Source: Stercorarius parasiticus (taxonomy: Eukaryota > Chordata > Aves > Charadriiformes > Stercorariidae). From it: a stretch of 64,000 bases of DNA. The translations under genes were made by a program, and so were the position numbers. The DNA lies in the NCBI GenBank assembly GCA_013396915.1, contig VWZL01002048.1:248001-312000 (forward strand), in the 5' to 3' direction. The notes under the pieces were generated by a model, which did no database searches, had not been told where the DNA came from, and saw only the letters and a program-made list of their open reading frames with translations. Shown here one piece after another: positions 12,001 to 26,095 of this stretch (positions within the stretch are counted from its first letter, which is position 1; each line of letters starts with the position of its first letter).

Positions 12001-15000
12001 CTCCTACTTGAGCCCTGCCTTAAGACCAGCAGCTCTTGTGAACTGAACTTGCCACAAAATATCCTCCTTGTGTGGAGAACAGGACAATCAGGTGGGCTGC
12101 TGGTGTCCCTTCTGCCACAAGAACTGTGCGCCCATCGCACCCAGTGCTCTGGAGGAATGACCAGCTCCCTGCAGGTGTCAGTAGGTTTTGTGGATTCCTG
12201 GGCAGGAATGAGAATTGCTTTGAGTGGAACTGCTGGGCAGGATGAAGTGGGAGGGGAAAGGGGCTGGAATTGGAGGGTGGGGTGGCAGGAGGACATGCTT
12301 TGCCCTGCAGGGATGGGAGCAGGAGCCACGTAGACCTAGTCAAGACAAAGCTCAGAGGCATCACGTGCTCCTTGGCTTTTGGCAGAGGAGTCACCGCTTC
12401 TTCCAGCGCTGGAACAAAGCTGAAAAAAATGCTGAAATTGTGCTATAAAAGATCAAGTTGCTGCAAAGTACAATTAAGAAAATTAGGCTAATTAAGATAA
12501 CATTTGGGATTATGACAAAGCTTGGGGGGGCAAGGGAAAGCGTGTTTAGTTTCACTTCTTAACCTGTTACGTTGCCCACAATTTACACTTACCTTATATA
12601 ACCCGTGGTGCTGATGCCGCTCGTCTTACCCAGGCTGGCTGAGTTGTGAGTATGTATGGGGTTTTTTGTTTTCTTGTTTTTCTTTTTTTTTTTTTTTTTC
12701 CCCCCCTCTTACTGACCTTAAATGATTTCTTGCGGTCACCTTCTACCTCCCCCCTTAAGTTTCAGTGGCTTGAGTTTCACTATCATTTGGTTCTTTAATC
12801 AGTAAAGATTGTTCTGCTGACACTAGTTATACATAAAGATCAGTGTAAAAAAACCAAAACACTTAAAAGTTAATCACTCAACTGATTTGTATTTGTTTAA
12901 AGTTCACTTTCCTTTGTAAAAGCTGAAAATCTCCATGTTCAATGAAGCATTTTGTTTGTGAAATGTTATCTTACAGGAATTAGCCAGTCTGAATGCAAAT
13001 GCTATATTCTTTCTTCAGAGCTACTCTTGCGGAGATGCAAATTTTATTTACATTTTGAAATGCTGAATGTTTGATAATTAGGAATATTGAAGTTTTAAGA
13101 ATGAGCTGCCTATCTGATATGGAAAAATCTGCAGCAGGATCATTAAGACTGAGAGGAGACACCAGAGAAAGCAGAAAGCTTCATGATCGCACAACACTAG
13201 GAAAATGAGTTAGCAAGTCATGTGCTGTGATTTGCTAGATTGATAAGTACTTTCGTATGGCGTTTTATCTGCTGAGTGCAAGAAGCCACGCTCCTTTCAT
13301 ACTCCGTGGCTCAATGAGGCATGGAAAGCCATTTCATGCAGTATACATAAGAGCTCTCCCTGTTACTCTCTCAAACATTTTGCACCATCCAATAAATATT
13401 TTATGTGTTCTCTTTTTAAAGATTAAGATGTTTCTGTGGAGATGCATTTCAAACTGGCTTTAAATGACGCTGACCTACTTTCTGGCAGTAATGAGTTTGT
13501 TTCTGTAAGTTATCTGGGGGCAAGAGCATTCTTTCAATAAACATAAGCGCTACAGGAGTAAATTCCAGTCCTCCTCTAGCAGGGTTGGGGCACAACTGGT
13601 ACTTGGTGGTTGTCATCTGTAAGAGCATCTGGACGTGGTGTATCCCTGCTTCCCCGTACCTGTCTGGTGCTCCTGTTCATTACAGCTGGATTATTCTAGG
13701 CTGGGCATTCAGGCTCCTGTTTACACGTAAAACACTACTAGGAGTGAGTAATAGCTAGAACCTCGCTATCTCTGATGCTGTCTCTTGTCTAGATGGAAAT
13801 ACAAAGATTTCTCCAGACCTGTCCTCTTCCCACACTGCCATGTGTGTGTGCTTTGTGGGAAGCTAAACTTCTGGGGAAAAGTTCCAACTGTTTGGCAGGC
13901 CCAGCGAGGTGACAGGATCTCCTTTGAAGGGATGCTGTCGCCTGTCCTTTACAGCAGTAGGGTCAGCGTTGAGCTTGTGGACTAGGAACTTAGTAGCAAG
14001 AGCTACCAATGTGCCTGGAAGCCGTTGCCCTGAGCAGTCTGGTCCCCCAGGTTTGGCGCGACTTTGAGGTTGATTGAGAAGTAAACTCAGCAACAAGATC
14101 TGGCAGTGAGAAGCTTTGGGTAGAAGAGCTGAAAACCCTTGCGGACGGGAACTGGGCATGTCTCCATTTACTTTTCTTTCTCCAGCCTCTGACAGAATAC
14201 CTACTCCACCTGCATTCTGGTTCTTATATATGTGTAAGCTGAGCCTGTCCTGGATTTTCTCTAAGAACAGTATCATTTTGAGGACCTTGAAAGTTTAAAG
14301 CTGCTACCATGAAACCTCTGAAGTTTTCGCTTTCTGGAGCATCAAACAGTTGAGACTTTCTGTACAAGATTTGTATTGTACCCTCTAAAGAGAAGAATTG
14401 TTTTGTGCTTCAACTTGGGGTTCAAGTTGAAGTTCCTTCTAGGTCAGTGTCCCTGCTAAGTACATTCCTCTCATTTCTACTTTTTCTTTAAATGCAGTTC
14501 TTGCACTTTGGAATTCTTTAAAAGCCTTTTTCGAAAGTAAGTTTTTTAGCCTGTGATGTATCCTGCAGTGCAAAGAAGAGAAGCAGGTACTTAAGATGAG
14601 AGGGAGAGGACTCTGAATTATTTTGAATGAGGTACAGGGTAGGAAAAGGAAATAAAAGAAGGTTGTACTTTTAAAGTCAGATGGTAATGTTTGAGTTAGT
14701 CCTTGGGACCTTATGTCTCACTTGGAAAGGAGAGAAACTTTTTTTCTGTATGGTTACTGCATTTTTGTTGTTCATTTTTGGTCAACCTCAGTTTGACTTG
14801 TACCTTATCTCATGTATACTTCCCCAAATAAAATTTGTACCCGGATTATAACAAGGAGTATATTCTCAGCATTTATTTTAAATTACTCAGCTTGTTGCCT
14901 TCGTGCCACACTCTCACACTGATGAGGCTTGTTTGTGTGCCTTTCATGTGGTCAGATCAATTGGGACATGGCTGATGTTGAAGGAACACTTTAGTCATCC

Positions 15001-18000
15001 CATTGATTCTGAAAGTGATTCAAGAGCAGGGTCCGAAACTCTATTTATTCTCAGATGGATGTCAGCCATACATGACACTTTTTATCCTGTAAGTCTAGGA
15101 ATTTGGCGGTCTGGCTACCTGTACTTTTGCAGGTACTGCTTATCCTCACTGCAAAAGAAAAAGTATTGCCTTATTTTTGAGAGCTTTTGGTCAAAAGGTT
15201 TTGGAATTTTTTTAAAAGAAGTTTTCATATTGTTGAGTTGGGGAGAAGAGTGGAGAAACAACTGCAATGACGTTTCTTCTTTCAGTGTAGTTTTTAGTAT
15301 GTATTCTTTTTTTATCCCTTAACATCTATAGAAACTCACTTTACAGTCAGCAAATAGCCAGGAGTGGCTGAACATGGAGTACCAGGTGCCTTACTGGGGA
15401 AGCAAAAATTGCAGATGTGTTAATATTATCATCCTTCAGTAAAGGCTTGACAAGTCCCTTTCCCCCCATAGGTTGCAATATACCATGAATTTCCCCCCAC
15501 CCTTTGTTCTCTTCTGTTTAGGCTGCTGAGCAAGTAAGGCCTTTGAAGTGCACTGACACCTGCAAGGTTTGAGGTACCAAGTGGGGTGGTCAAAAGTCTG
15601 GGTGAAGCGTGGAAAACTTCACTTGGCCAAACTGTGACGGCAGAAATGCATTATTACAAATAAAAGAGAGTGATCTTATTCATAGGTAACACCTGTGAAA
15701 TACAACACTGCATGGACTTTAGGGTAACTTTATACAGCTGTTTTCTAGTTTTTGTGATTTTGCTCTTAGGAACTTCAAAGATGCTTAGCGGGATTAGATC
15801 TCAAATAATTGATTTAGCTAATTAACTGGTCGTGTTGCCCAGTTACTGAGGTAGGATTAGCAGAGTTTAACCCTCTGCTGTGTGCTTCAGAGCAAAACTG
15901 CAGCATCCACTTTGGTTTTTGAGCCCTTGTGATGGTCTGGCTGAATGGAGACTCAATGGCAAGTTGTGCAGTGTGTTGCTGTTCTCTTTTCTATTCCTAT
16001 CCCTATCCCTTCTCTTTAATTTTTTTTTTTTTTTTTTAATTTCTTGAGCTGTGGTACTTGCTGTTCCTTCCCTTGTCCGTTGGGGTTTCTGAGAGCTAGA
16101 GGCTGGCTGGGGCAGGAGCCACGGCTCCAGTGCCTTCCTTGCAAGAAGAAAATAGGCAAGTTGAATCTTCTTTAGCATCTTTCACGTGCTAACTAATGAG
16201 AAACGGGGCATACAAATCATTCTTCCTTTAAGAAAACTGAAATTAGTATATCCGCAAATCTTTTAAACCCTTTGTTTCTATAACTGAAATCAAAATACTG
16301 TTGTTTCATCAGTTACTGAGGAAATAAGATGCTTTACTTGCAGTGCCCTTGTCTGCTTTGAAATGCTCAATGGCTCTTGGTGTTCCCTGCAGGAACTACT
16401 GTCAGGGTTTGGCTAAATGATGCTTGAGAGACTGATGTGCTGAAGTAAATTTTTAGCCTTTCAAAAGCTAGCATTAGCTGAATTACATACAGAAAAATAC
16501 TCGTGGGCTTTTTTGAGATCCTCCTGTCTTCCTGCGATCTCCTTAAAACTGAACTAGATCAAGATTGCTTAATATCTTCTTTCAAACAAAGAAGTGTGTG
16601 CTGACTGTAACAATTTAGGGATTTGTCTTGAATTTCAAGCGTGATTCAAGCTTAATTTTTTAAGGCTTAAAAACCAGATAAGTAGTATGCAAAAGCCTTG
16701 CGGGACTATAACAGATCTGGCAATACCCTGGAAAGCTGCTGTTGCAGCTTATGGACCTTATAGCACAGCCATGCTCTGCCTTCACCTGGCTTCATGGGTT
16801 ACCGCTTCACTGACTTCCCCGCCGCGCTGCTGTCAGCCCAAGGGGAGAGTCCATATCAGGACCATAATTGGGAATGTTTGCTGGTTAATGCACTCGTATT
16901 CACAAGTTCTTCAGCTAAGTCTGTTTACAAAGGTACTGCTAAACTGCTTCTCTTTGATTGTCATTTAACTTCCCTAACAACGCGTCCTCCTGACTGTGAA
17001 GGCCTTTCCCTGTCCTCCAGTATCTCTGGAGAAGCTCAACTTGAGGGTACCACTGGTGGCACCAATTCTTCTGAGTGTTACCAGAAGCCCATGCCTCTGT
17101 GTGGGGTTCAGTGAAGCATTTTTAATCCTCCTTTGAACACCAGCAGCGCAGGCTTTGCCAGGGAATCCGCAGACTAGACTTAATCTTCCCAGTGTTTGTA
17201 TCTGGTCTGCAACATCAGACTTATTTTGAAGGCATGAGTTGTGAAGTCTTGAGTGCATTCTGCAAGGATGGCTGTGCAAGGTCAGCCCTGGGGAGACCAG
17301 GTCTGGGAACCTGACCACATCTAGCTATGGATGCCTGGGAAAGAGGGTTTGAACAGGTAAGACTGTAGCAACAGCCATTAATATATTCTCTCAACCTCTA
17401 ATCATGTATGACTTGGGATTTTCGAGGGCTGGGTGTGGTAAATTTTGCATTATCGATCCTGTTTCTGTCATCTGCCCAGTTGCTTTTGGAAGCTGCTTAA
17501 GCTTTGGCATTTGCAGGGAATTGCACAGTTGGACCTTTCTGCATGAGGAGCGTTGCATTGTCTCCCTCTGTTTCAGAGCTCACGCGTCTGAGATCGATGT
17601 TTTTGAAGGTCTGCTTCCTTCCACTGAGTGTCGAGGAGTGGAGTTGGTGGCGTCTGAGGTCTTCACTGTAAGCACTGGAGCTGGGTGCTGGGATACTGAT
17701 GGAGATCAGTTGTACAAAACTGTTCCATCACTTCTGTTTTGCACTGTGTTGGTTGTACCAAGGGATGAATAATCCCGGTGCTGAAAAAAAAAAAATCATC
17801 TTCCTTTGTGTATTGATACTTGTTGACTTGAACATGAGCAAATAGGATTTTGCCAGTGCCACCTACTTCTCCAGGAGAAACTCCTGCTGATGGGCAAGGT
17901 AGAGCTGCTTGCAGTGGGGGGAACTACTGGAAGTTCTCACCGTGCTACAGCTGTGCTCTGTGGTAGGGCTGGGATCAGGATGTTGGAGAAATGACAGATG

Positions 18001-20387
18001 AATTCAAAGAAATATTTGGTTTTTTTTTAAAAAAATCAACCCTGACCCTTTCACTATTCAAGAATCTATGTATTCATTTTGTTTGTAGCTGTTATGCTGC
18101 CAAACCACATAAATAGCTTTACAGGGAAAATTGCAATAGGAGTGAGGTCTAGTTTGTGAGCTTTGAACTGCTAGCTTTGGCTTCAGGTAACCATTTTGTT
18201 CTAAAAAGCTGCTGCTGTAGTTGTGTAACCCCATCAGGCTTGATGTAATAGCAAGGAGCGTGGGCGTTGGGGTCAAGGGGGTGTGGGGTTTGATGCCTGT
18301 CTTGGCAGTGTACTCATTGTATTGTGTATTTTGACTTTTTTTTTTTAATAGATGTTGCTGTCCATGAACTCCTGTGTAATGACTCTGCTGTCAGGTTTCA
18401 CCTTCTAATCAATAGACCAAGATCAATGCAGTTATTTGTACGTGCGGTCACTTTAGATGTACAGCCAGTCAAGCTGGGTGCAGCTGGGAGATAGGTAATG
18501 CCCCCTTTGGTTGGTTTATTTGTTGAGAGATCAGAGGGCAGGTTTTTTTTTTGTTTACTACCTTTGTAAAGTTGGTTTCAGTATTTTTGATCAATCGACA
18601 ATTCTCCAGGCAGAAAAATGTGGTCTGTTTTTTCTGGTGATTTTAAGAGAATCCATTGAGAAGGATTTTTTGCTATTCTGTTTCAGCATTCAAAACTTAC
18701 ACTTTCTAGTTAAACAGACTTCCCCCTCTCCTTTAACTGTTGACCTTTGTTTTATGCTAGCTATAAAAAGAAACGTCTTAGTTTAAAACTTTTTTCACAG
18801 TAGTGTGCTCCTGTTCCATAAAATGCTTGAGCTGCTCTTGTGGGAAGACATAAAAGCCTGAACTAGACCAAGCTAACACTCCTTCTCTTCTATCGTCAAA
18901 AAATAACCCAGAAGGATAAAAATACCAGAGCCCATACACCGAACTCTGATAGTCCATCCAAGTGTTGAATCTTTGACGTTTGTATCTTTAGAAAAATCTC
19001 TGAAACTTCCAAGTACTTGGTTTGTTCTAAATCAGGTACTACTGGTCTCACACAACCTTTGCCAGGAGAAGGCATGCGATCCTTGCAGCTTAACAAACCC
19101 AGAAGCAGGGCTTTGGCATCTGTTCCCCACCAGCAGCAAGTATCTGATTGGCATTAGATTTTTTTTTTTTTTTTCTTTCCAGCAGGTGGAAGGCCTGTTC
19201 TGCAGGCTCGTAACTCTTTGACAGTTTTATCGTGATGGCTTCTTGGCAGGTAGGGGTGATGCTGTTCATTCAGTCTGCCTTAAAGATTCTCGGTTTGTTT
19301 TTTTGTTTTTTTTTTTTCTTTAAAATGTAGCTTCCTGGAGTAGCTTTTTCAAATAGGTGATGGGACTTCTGCCTCTGGTTTACTCCTTTGTATCCAGAAT
19401 TGCAGCAGGTAGAGCCATCGACCAGCTTGACGGGTCAGTACACCTTAAGTGTCACCTCTGCCTCCCCCAGATGCGTTTGAGACAGAGTGATATGAAGAAA
19501 TACAGCATCAGTTTATGCTGAGAAAGGTTTGGGAACTCTCTAAATTAGTTTTCTCATCTGTTTTCTTTTTCATGGGGAAAGGTAAGCACGTTAGTTCCGT
19601 TCAGGCAGTAGCTCCTTGTGACTTCCAAAGTCTTTCTAAAAGAGCTGCTGTGTAAAAGCTCTCCTTTTAAATTTTTTGGGTTTTTTTGATCGCGTTTGTC
19701 GCGCAAGACCTCAGCTTGTTGTTTTTAGCACTTCACCTAAGCGCTTTCTAACCGGGTGCTTGAAGAGAATTCCTCCTCCGCCACTGATTAATTTCTGGCA
19801 TGGAGCATGAAATAGCTCTTGCGTCAATAAATCGTCACAACCTTTGCCTGTCTCAGTCAGCGTAAATACAGTTGGACTCTAACATGCCCGAAAGTAGGCC
19901 AGAGGTTGCTAATTTTGCAGCTGCAAAGTGGTCAGGTCCAAGAGAGGGGATGCTTGGTGGGATATCAGAGCTGCTGCATTTCATGTTACAGGTTGGGCCT
20001 CTTTTTCCCCTGTTAGCTTTTTAAATTATTTAATTGTATTTTATATTAAAAAAAAAAATTGCTGTTTTACAACTGTCTTAGAGGATAGTGTTTTTAGGCG
20101 CATTTGTGTTACTTACTAGAACAAATGTGTGCGTTTTTAGAGCTATGAACAAGCCAAATGCCTTTCTCATCATACCTCTGTTGCTTGTGTTATGTTTGTG
20201 CTAATTGCGAAATGAAGATCGCAGCCTGCGTGACCCTGGTACTTGAGGCTTTGCTGGTTTTCTTCGGTGACCCTGGCTGCTCCTCGCACCTGCTCACCTC
20301 TTCCTAGCCTGGTGTGTGTCAGTTGTTTTGCAGCTCGGCTGCTGCGGTCCTCTGTTCCCAGGCTACCTGCGGGTTGTCACTTTGGAG
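9097..20387. other. Intronic stretch with no recognised gene or transposon
   Basis: This stretch is AT-rich intron with frequent stops in all frames. A short tandem duplication with an overlapping hairpin occurs at 10751-10780. A 139-codon open frame at 14903-15322 has no recognisable motif and is probably chance. I see no RNA gene, CpG island or transposon in it. Confidence 0.55.
10751..10780. repeat. Tandem AAAGAAGGCAA units with overlapping hairpin
   Basis: AAAGAAGGCAAG is followed by AAAGAAGGCAAC. The second copy forms AAGAAGG-CAA-CCTTCTT, a perfect 7-base stem with a 3-base loop. Confidence 0.75.
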
Positions 20388-20725
20388 ATCATAGAATCAC
20401 AGAATGGTTTGGGTTGGAAGGGACCTTAAAGATCATCCAGTCCCACCTCCTGCCCTGGGCAGGGACGCCTCCCACCAGACCAGGTTGCTCCAAGCCCCGT
20501 CCAGCCTGGCCTTGAACCCCTCCAGGGATGGGGCAGCCACAGCTCCTCTGGGCAACCTGGGCCAGGGGCTCACCACCCTCACAACAAAGAATTTCTTCCT
20601 GATATCCAATCTAAACCTCCCCTCTTTCAGTTTAAAACCATTACCCCTCGTCCTATCGCTCCACTCCCTGATCAAGAGTCCCTCCCCATCTCTCCTGTAG
20701 GCCCCCTTTAGGGACTGAAAGGCTG
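20388..20725 (-). mobile_element. CR1 LINE, 5'-truncated copy, antisense to HDAC4
   Basis: The left edge ATCATAGAATCACAGAATGG is the reverse complement of the CR1 3' terminus, with its ATTCTATG-type 8-base repeat. It runs into the familiar CR1 tail (GGGTTGGAAGGGACC, then TTGCTCCAAGCC and GGGGCAGCCACAGC). The element therefore lies on the minus strand with its 3' end at the left. About 338 bases remain and no reverse transcriptase is left, which is typical of 5'-truncated CR1 copies. After about 20725 the match breaks up, although a few CR1-like words continue to about 20750. CR1 is the main LINE family of birds, and this copy is the strongest clue to the organism. Open frames of 80-98 codons over this interval are by-products of the repeat. 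Confidence 0.95.
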
Positions 20726-21540
20726 AAAACCTTCTCAGCCAAGCTCAGAAGAGCATCTGCAATGGTTGGTGGCCTGCTTCGTACTCTCTATCTTTGGGGA
20801 CGCTTCTCAGTCAGTCCAAGACCTCTTTTCACTCCTTCACCTTTGGTCACTTGGGAAGGCTCATCTTTGAGCTGGTTGCTCGGGCTGATTTTTTTTTTAC
20901 TTCTGGTAATTCTGCAAAGCAGGACTGGTGTTTGCTTTTGTCAGGGAGAATACGGATAGCATTGCACAAAGAAGGGGATGTTTTGGAGATAATTGCCCAA
21001 AGTAATTGGGCAACAGTCACTTGATGTTTCTATGTCCTAGCAATTGGATGAAAGAAGCTTTCTACAAAGCCATTTGCTTGAAGGACAGTTGTTGTGTAAA
21101 CCAGGTGCTGAATGCTTAAAGAGACGGAAGGTAAGAAACTTAGCAAATGACTTAGCAGATTTTAAAGACAGGGTAGAGTTTAATTTTTGGGAAATGTAGT
21201 GTCTGTATTTCTTACGTAGGAGAAAGAAAACTTGGATTTAATTGCCAGGATGACAGCACATTTCAAGTACGCCAGTCACTGCTACCTGTACGCCTGTCTC
21301 AGTTCAGAGATCCAGTTGCAACGCTGGTTTCAAAAATAATAAAAAGTACATTTGAACAGTAAAGCAAATACTCATCTTCAAGTTGCTTTCCTATTGCAAA
21401 AAGCTGTGCAAGGTGGTTTTGGGGGGTTTTTGTGTGTGGTTTTTTTGTTTGTTTGGTATTTTTTTTTTTTGAGTGAAGTAAAATCCTTCTCCGCAACAAG
21501 TTTACTATTAGCGGTAACCAGGGTGTACTGAGTGTAGCCC

Positions 21541-21780
21541 ACGCGTTGCTATGTGCCTTGTGACAAGCTACGGCAGTGGCAGGATAAGACAAGTTGTGCC
21601 GCTTGGCTTGTTGGGGTGCTGCGGACGCCTGCAGGTCGATGTCAGCGCACGGCAGTGGCTGGTGGAGCTGCCTCTCTGCCGGAGTAACGCGCTCAAGCCG
21701 TCGCAAAAAACGTCGGTAGCTTATCGACAGCGTTCCTCCCAACTCCCGGTAAAGCAGGAAAAGAGCAAAGCGAAGATGTG
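21541..21780. promoter_or_regulatory. Short CpG-dense patch (CpG-island-like)
   Basis: I counted about 20 CpG in 240 bases with about 58% G+C, an observed/expected ratio near 1.0. Neighbouring intron is clearly CpG-poor. This meets the usual small CpG-island thresholds. It has no TATA box and no obvious exon. A 178-codon antisense frame overlaps it but starts with GTG and contains no ATG. Confidence 0.45.
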
Positions 21781-22811
21781 AGGTGTTTGGAGTGACTGAA
21801 TACCATGAAATGGTGTCCTGCTGATTAAGGGACACTAAAGAAACATGATGGACTTAAAGACCTTTCCCCCGTCCCATCACGGAGTAGCTGCAGTCTGATG
21901 CTTCAGACTCAGCCTTTCTGCGTTTTGTTTCTTGCGGAGAAGCTTGAGGGAGCTGCTGAAGAGGCTGAAATGATCCGTGTGCAGCTGCTTGTCAGTGTGA
22001 ATCAGAGGTTGGGATGAAACCTGCTGGTCCCCAAAACTCCAGTGGTTTCTCCTTGGAGAATGCCTTGATGAAACAGCCCGCTTGGTCTTTCTGGAAGCAT
22101 CTTCCTCCTCCCGTTTGCGTCACTGTACCAATGCCCTGCATCTCCCCTGCCTGTAAATTGAGTAGTTGATGGACCAAATGGCAGAGAAATGTTAAGAATA
22201 TTTCTAAAGTTGAGGTGCATCTTTTTTTTTTTTTTTAATTTATTCTCTTAAACTGTATCTAAATACAGACAGAACTGCTCGTGGAGGGGTAAGGGAAAAA
22301 TTCTTAGACATCCCACTCCTGGATGAAAACTTTTGAAGTTATTTTTGCCAATTTCGAGAAACCTGCTGTAGCTGCAATCAAACAAACTGTTTCTTAATAA
22401 ACTTCCGCAAATATTCTTTCTGTCCTTTTGAAGAACAATCAATCTGTTGATCCTAATGCCCATGTCAGCCTACTGCAGGCAGGAGGAAGCCTGAAAGGGC
22501 AGGCCTTCGTGTGACTTGTATCTTTGAATACTTTTGGAGATATAATACTTGTCTATTTGATGAGAAAACTGCCCATTTAAAGTTGACTTTCCTTGCCAGA
22601 AAGGAAAGCCTGGTTTGTTCTCAGCCCCAAGCAGAGATTTGACAAGCTCTGCATTTTTTTAGTACAGGATCAGTCATCATGTGCCAAGTGTTGGAGCTAC
22701 GGCATTAATGCCTCCTCTTCTCTTTAGTTGTAAACTAATATTCACAAAGAGATTTACATGTCTTGGTCAAGTTTAATGGATAATATGTGCAGCGAATAAT
22801 CCCCCCCCCCC

Positions 22812-22814
22812 NNN
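22812..22814. other. Assembly gap of 3 N in a poly-C run
   Basis: Three N lie inside a run of C (about 22800-22820), so the homopolymer length is unresolved. Confidence 0.99.
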
Positions 22815-24588
22815 CCCCCCTTTTCCCATTAGAGCTTGAGAATTAAAATATTTCTTTAAAAATATTTCACTGTGTAGTTTATTTATTGCTACATCTGAGA
22901 TGTGCCTGGTGGTGCCAGAGAAGCCACAAGATGTTGAAAGTTGCAGGAAAAGGCAGCGGTGGTTGTATCAGCGTGGCTTTTTGGCAGCTGCTTGCCCATA
23001 CCCTTGCCAGTGTGCAGACCGCATGGACTCTTCGTTATTTTAATTGTAAAGTCAGATGGTGGCGTTTATGCTTGTGTGCTGTACCTGTAGTGGGAGTCTG
23101 TGCCTAGTCTGAATTGGAGGATCTTGGCAGAAAGTGACTGCCCAGGAGTATATGATGCTGTTAGACAGCAACAGGGCTGTTTTGAGTTGGTTCAGGGATG
23201 TGGGGTCATGTGTAATTATTTGTGCATCTACATGTGTGTGTGTGTATGTCTATCCTAAATCTGCCTTGGTTACTAAAGTATGAATTTGTGAAGGGTTTTT
23301 TGTTGAAGTTGGCTATGGGGCCATCTTTTGGTTCAGATACCAACTCCGCAGAGGATGCAGATCAGCTCCTGCTCGCTAGCGCGTGTGACACTGCTGTGTT
23401 GTCACTTGTCTGTCCGGCCTTCTCCTGTCTGAACTGGAGAAAGTTTATTCCTTAGGGGTGTGTTAGGCTTGGGCTCTGCTTTTCTGTGGCCCGATGTTGG
23501 ATCGGGGTGTTGTAGCCTGCTCGTCAACACACACAGACGCACACACTGTATATCTTTCTCTTTCCTTGTTTCGGGTGTCTGACATACCTTTAAATACATG
23601 GGGTATCAGCCTGGTGTGGTATAGATGATAAATGATGCTGTGCTAAAGAGAGACTTTGTAATTGCTGAGTAAGCTGTGTGTTAAATCAAGGTGTGCTTTG
23701 CTTTTCCTTTTCCCTGGGAACTGATCGCTGAAGAGATGGAGATTAAATAACTACGTTAATCAGGCTGGGACATGGCATGGTCGTTTCCCTCCACGGAGGT
23801 GAGGGCTGGTTCTGGGAGCTTTCTGGGCTGCTGTTTGAGCAGTGGAAGGTGCCCAGCGCTGGCCATTACACGTTCATGTCTTTAACTTTCTTTGTGCCTG
23901 AAGTCCCAAGAGGGACCTCTGAGAAGTTGCTGCCCTGTCTGATAGCTGCTGCAGTATCAACTTCACTGGTGCTCCTTCCTGGAGCATGCAGCATGCTGGT
24001 AGTGCCCCATCACGGCATGCACAGTGTGGCAGGATGAATCTAGCAACGATTTTTTAAATTTTGGGGTTTGACCAGCTAGGCACCATCTGGAGAAACGCCA
24101 GCCTTGGTAAGACGTAGGCTGGACACGTGAGTTAAAACTGGACGCAGGCGGCGCAGCCTTTGCCTAGCCAATGAGTTGGTAATGCATTTGCTCTGGGTGC
24201 CTTGGTCTCGGGGTGAGGGTAGATGACGCTGCTGCTGAGTAGATGCTTTCGTTGAAAGCCAGTCCTTATTTGCCTTGCTGTTGTCCTGTTAAGGTTACAA
24301 TATCTGTCAGACCCTCAGCAGCTCTTCATCAACGCCGAGCCAGACCACAGCAACCCATGCACTGATTGGGACTTATAGCAGGAGCGAGGGGGCCTTGTAG
24401 CCTAAAACTGTATCGGTTTCCTTCCTTCTGGAAGGAAGTTTAAAATAACTTCATATGGACACTAGAACTCCTTCTTTCCTGTTTATTTTGGTTTGTATTT
24501 TACTGTTGAGGCTGCTTTCTTCATGAGAGGCTGGCTGGAGAATGGTCGTTCACAAACCGCCAGTCAGGAGAGTTGGATTTTAATTTTT

Positions 24589-24646
24589 NNNNNNNNNNNN
24601 NNNNNNNNNNNNNNNNNNNNNNNNNNNNNNNNNNNNNNNNNNNNNN
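24589..24646. other. Assembly gap of 58 N
   Basis: A run of N is flanked by T-runs. The open frame that crosses it at 24493-24687 is not meaningful. Confidence 0.99.
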
Positions 24647-26095
24647 TTTTTTTTTTTTTTAGCTGCAGGAGCCTGACTCTGTGCTGAGCCCTCCCTGCTG
24701 GGGAAGGTGAGGGGGGAGCAGGGCTGGCCTAAAGGAGGGTGCTTGCCCTGCTGCGTTTTGCTTTTTCAGCTCCTGAAGCCTACAGAGCTCTGCGGAAGGA
24801 GCTTGGTTTTTATACTGAAATAATTACGCATGTACTTGGTTTAGACACACATGCGCTTGCGGCTTTAGCAAGCAAAAGTATGAGACATGGTTGTGTTGAA
24901 AGATTACTCTGATTGTGGTTAGAAACTCCTTTTTTCTCTTGCAAGAAACAAGTGTGGGACTATTTCTTTTGAACTGTAGTGGCTCCCCCCCCAATATCTT
25001 AAACTGGAATTATTTTGCACTAAGAAGCAGTAAGTAGTGTTTAGAAACTGTTGTCAGCGAGATTGTAACCGGCTCTTATTTTGAAGGAGGCGGAATGCTC
25101 GGTATTCACTCTCTTAATTTATTTTTTTTCCCCTCTGTTTTCCCGCAAGGCTGCATTATCGTCATGTGTGTGAGCCCGACTGTTTTTGTCACATTCGCAA
25201 GTTGTTACTAACGTCCTGGTTTGTTAATATATTCTTTGTATTGGCAAATTTTAAGTGATTTATCAGCTTGGATCCCCTTTATTTACCCCTCTGCCGCTTC
25301 CAAGTTGGTAACTTTGCTGACGAAACTGTGCAGAGGATGCCTTTGTGCAGAGTGACGATGTGGGGAGGAAAACTCAAACCAGGGTGTTTCTCCTCCCTTC
25401 TCCTCCCAAATTGAAACTAACGGAGCCTGCTGGACACTTCCACTGATTGCCCGCTGATTCCTTTAGTTAGAAAACTTCTGACTTGGAGCTTTCACATAAC
25501 CTGATTTGTGTGTTAGATGCAAACAGAGCTATTTGAGTTGTGGGGCTCTTCGACACGACTGAGGCAGGCGGCCCTGCCCCTGCTAGCGAACGCGGGGCTG
25601 CGTGCACCCATGCTGGTCTCCAGACTGTAGTTGCAGCTCCAGCCCTTTTTCAGATGCCAAGAAAGTAAATTCAAGTGCGTGGGTTTCACCTGACCCCTGG
25701 TATTGGACTTGTTAAACTGCTGCTGTGGACCTCTTTCTAGGATAACAAATCTAATTACGGATCAGTCTCTCATTCCAAGCATCACATGCTCGCAGGGCTT
25801 TCTAAAATGTTGCGCAGATTCTTCAAACCACTGACCTTTGCAGAACGCCCTTGGCTGTGCCAGCAGAGGAGCGTGCTGGCAGCTTAAAGATGTTTTGTCT
25901 GACATTTGAGCAGAAGTGAAAACTTATTGCTGGTGGAAACAGATGAGAGGGCAGAAGACGCAACGTGTGCCGAGGTTTCGGATGCCTGGCACTGTCTGAT
26001 GGTGAACGGCCATGGCAGTTTGTTCTTCTGTGTTGAAAGGTGAAGTTAATGTTGAAAGCTCAGGGGGCTGAGCATAAATTGGACAGTCGTCGTGA

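Larger units (their letters stand above)
20726..26095. other. Intronic stretch with CpG-rich patch and two gaps
   Basis: This segment is mainly unique intron. It contains the CpG-dense patch at 21541-21780, a poly-C run with a 3-base gap at 22812-22814, and a 58-base gap at 24589-24646 between T-runs. I see no exon or transposon with usable support. Confidence 0.5.

Noticed and set aside
14903..15322. 139-codon plus-strand open frame
   Set aside because: Hydrophobic and aromatic bias from T-rich intron, with no domain recognised.
20404..20700. Open frames of 80-98 codons on both strands
   Set aside because: They lie within the CR1 tail, so they are repeat-derived by-products.
21299..21835. 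178-codon minus-strand open frame
   Set aside because: It starts with GTG, has no internal ATG, crosses T-runs translated as poly-Lys, and overlaps a CpG-dense patch that lowers stop frequency.
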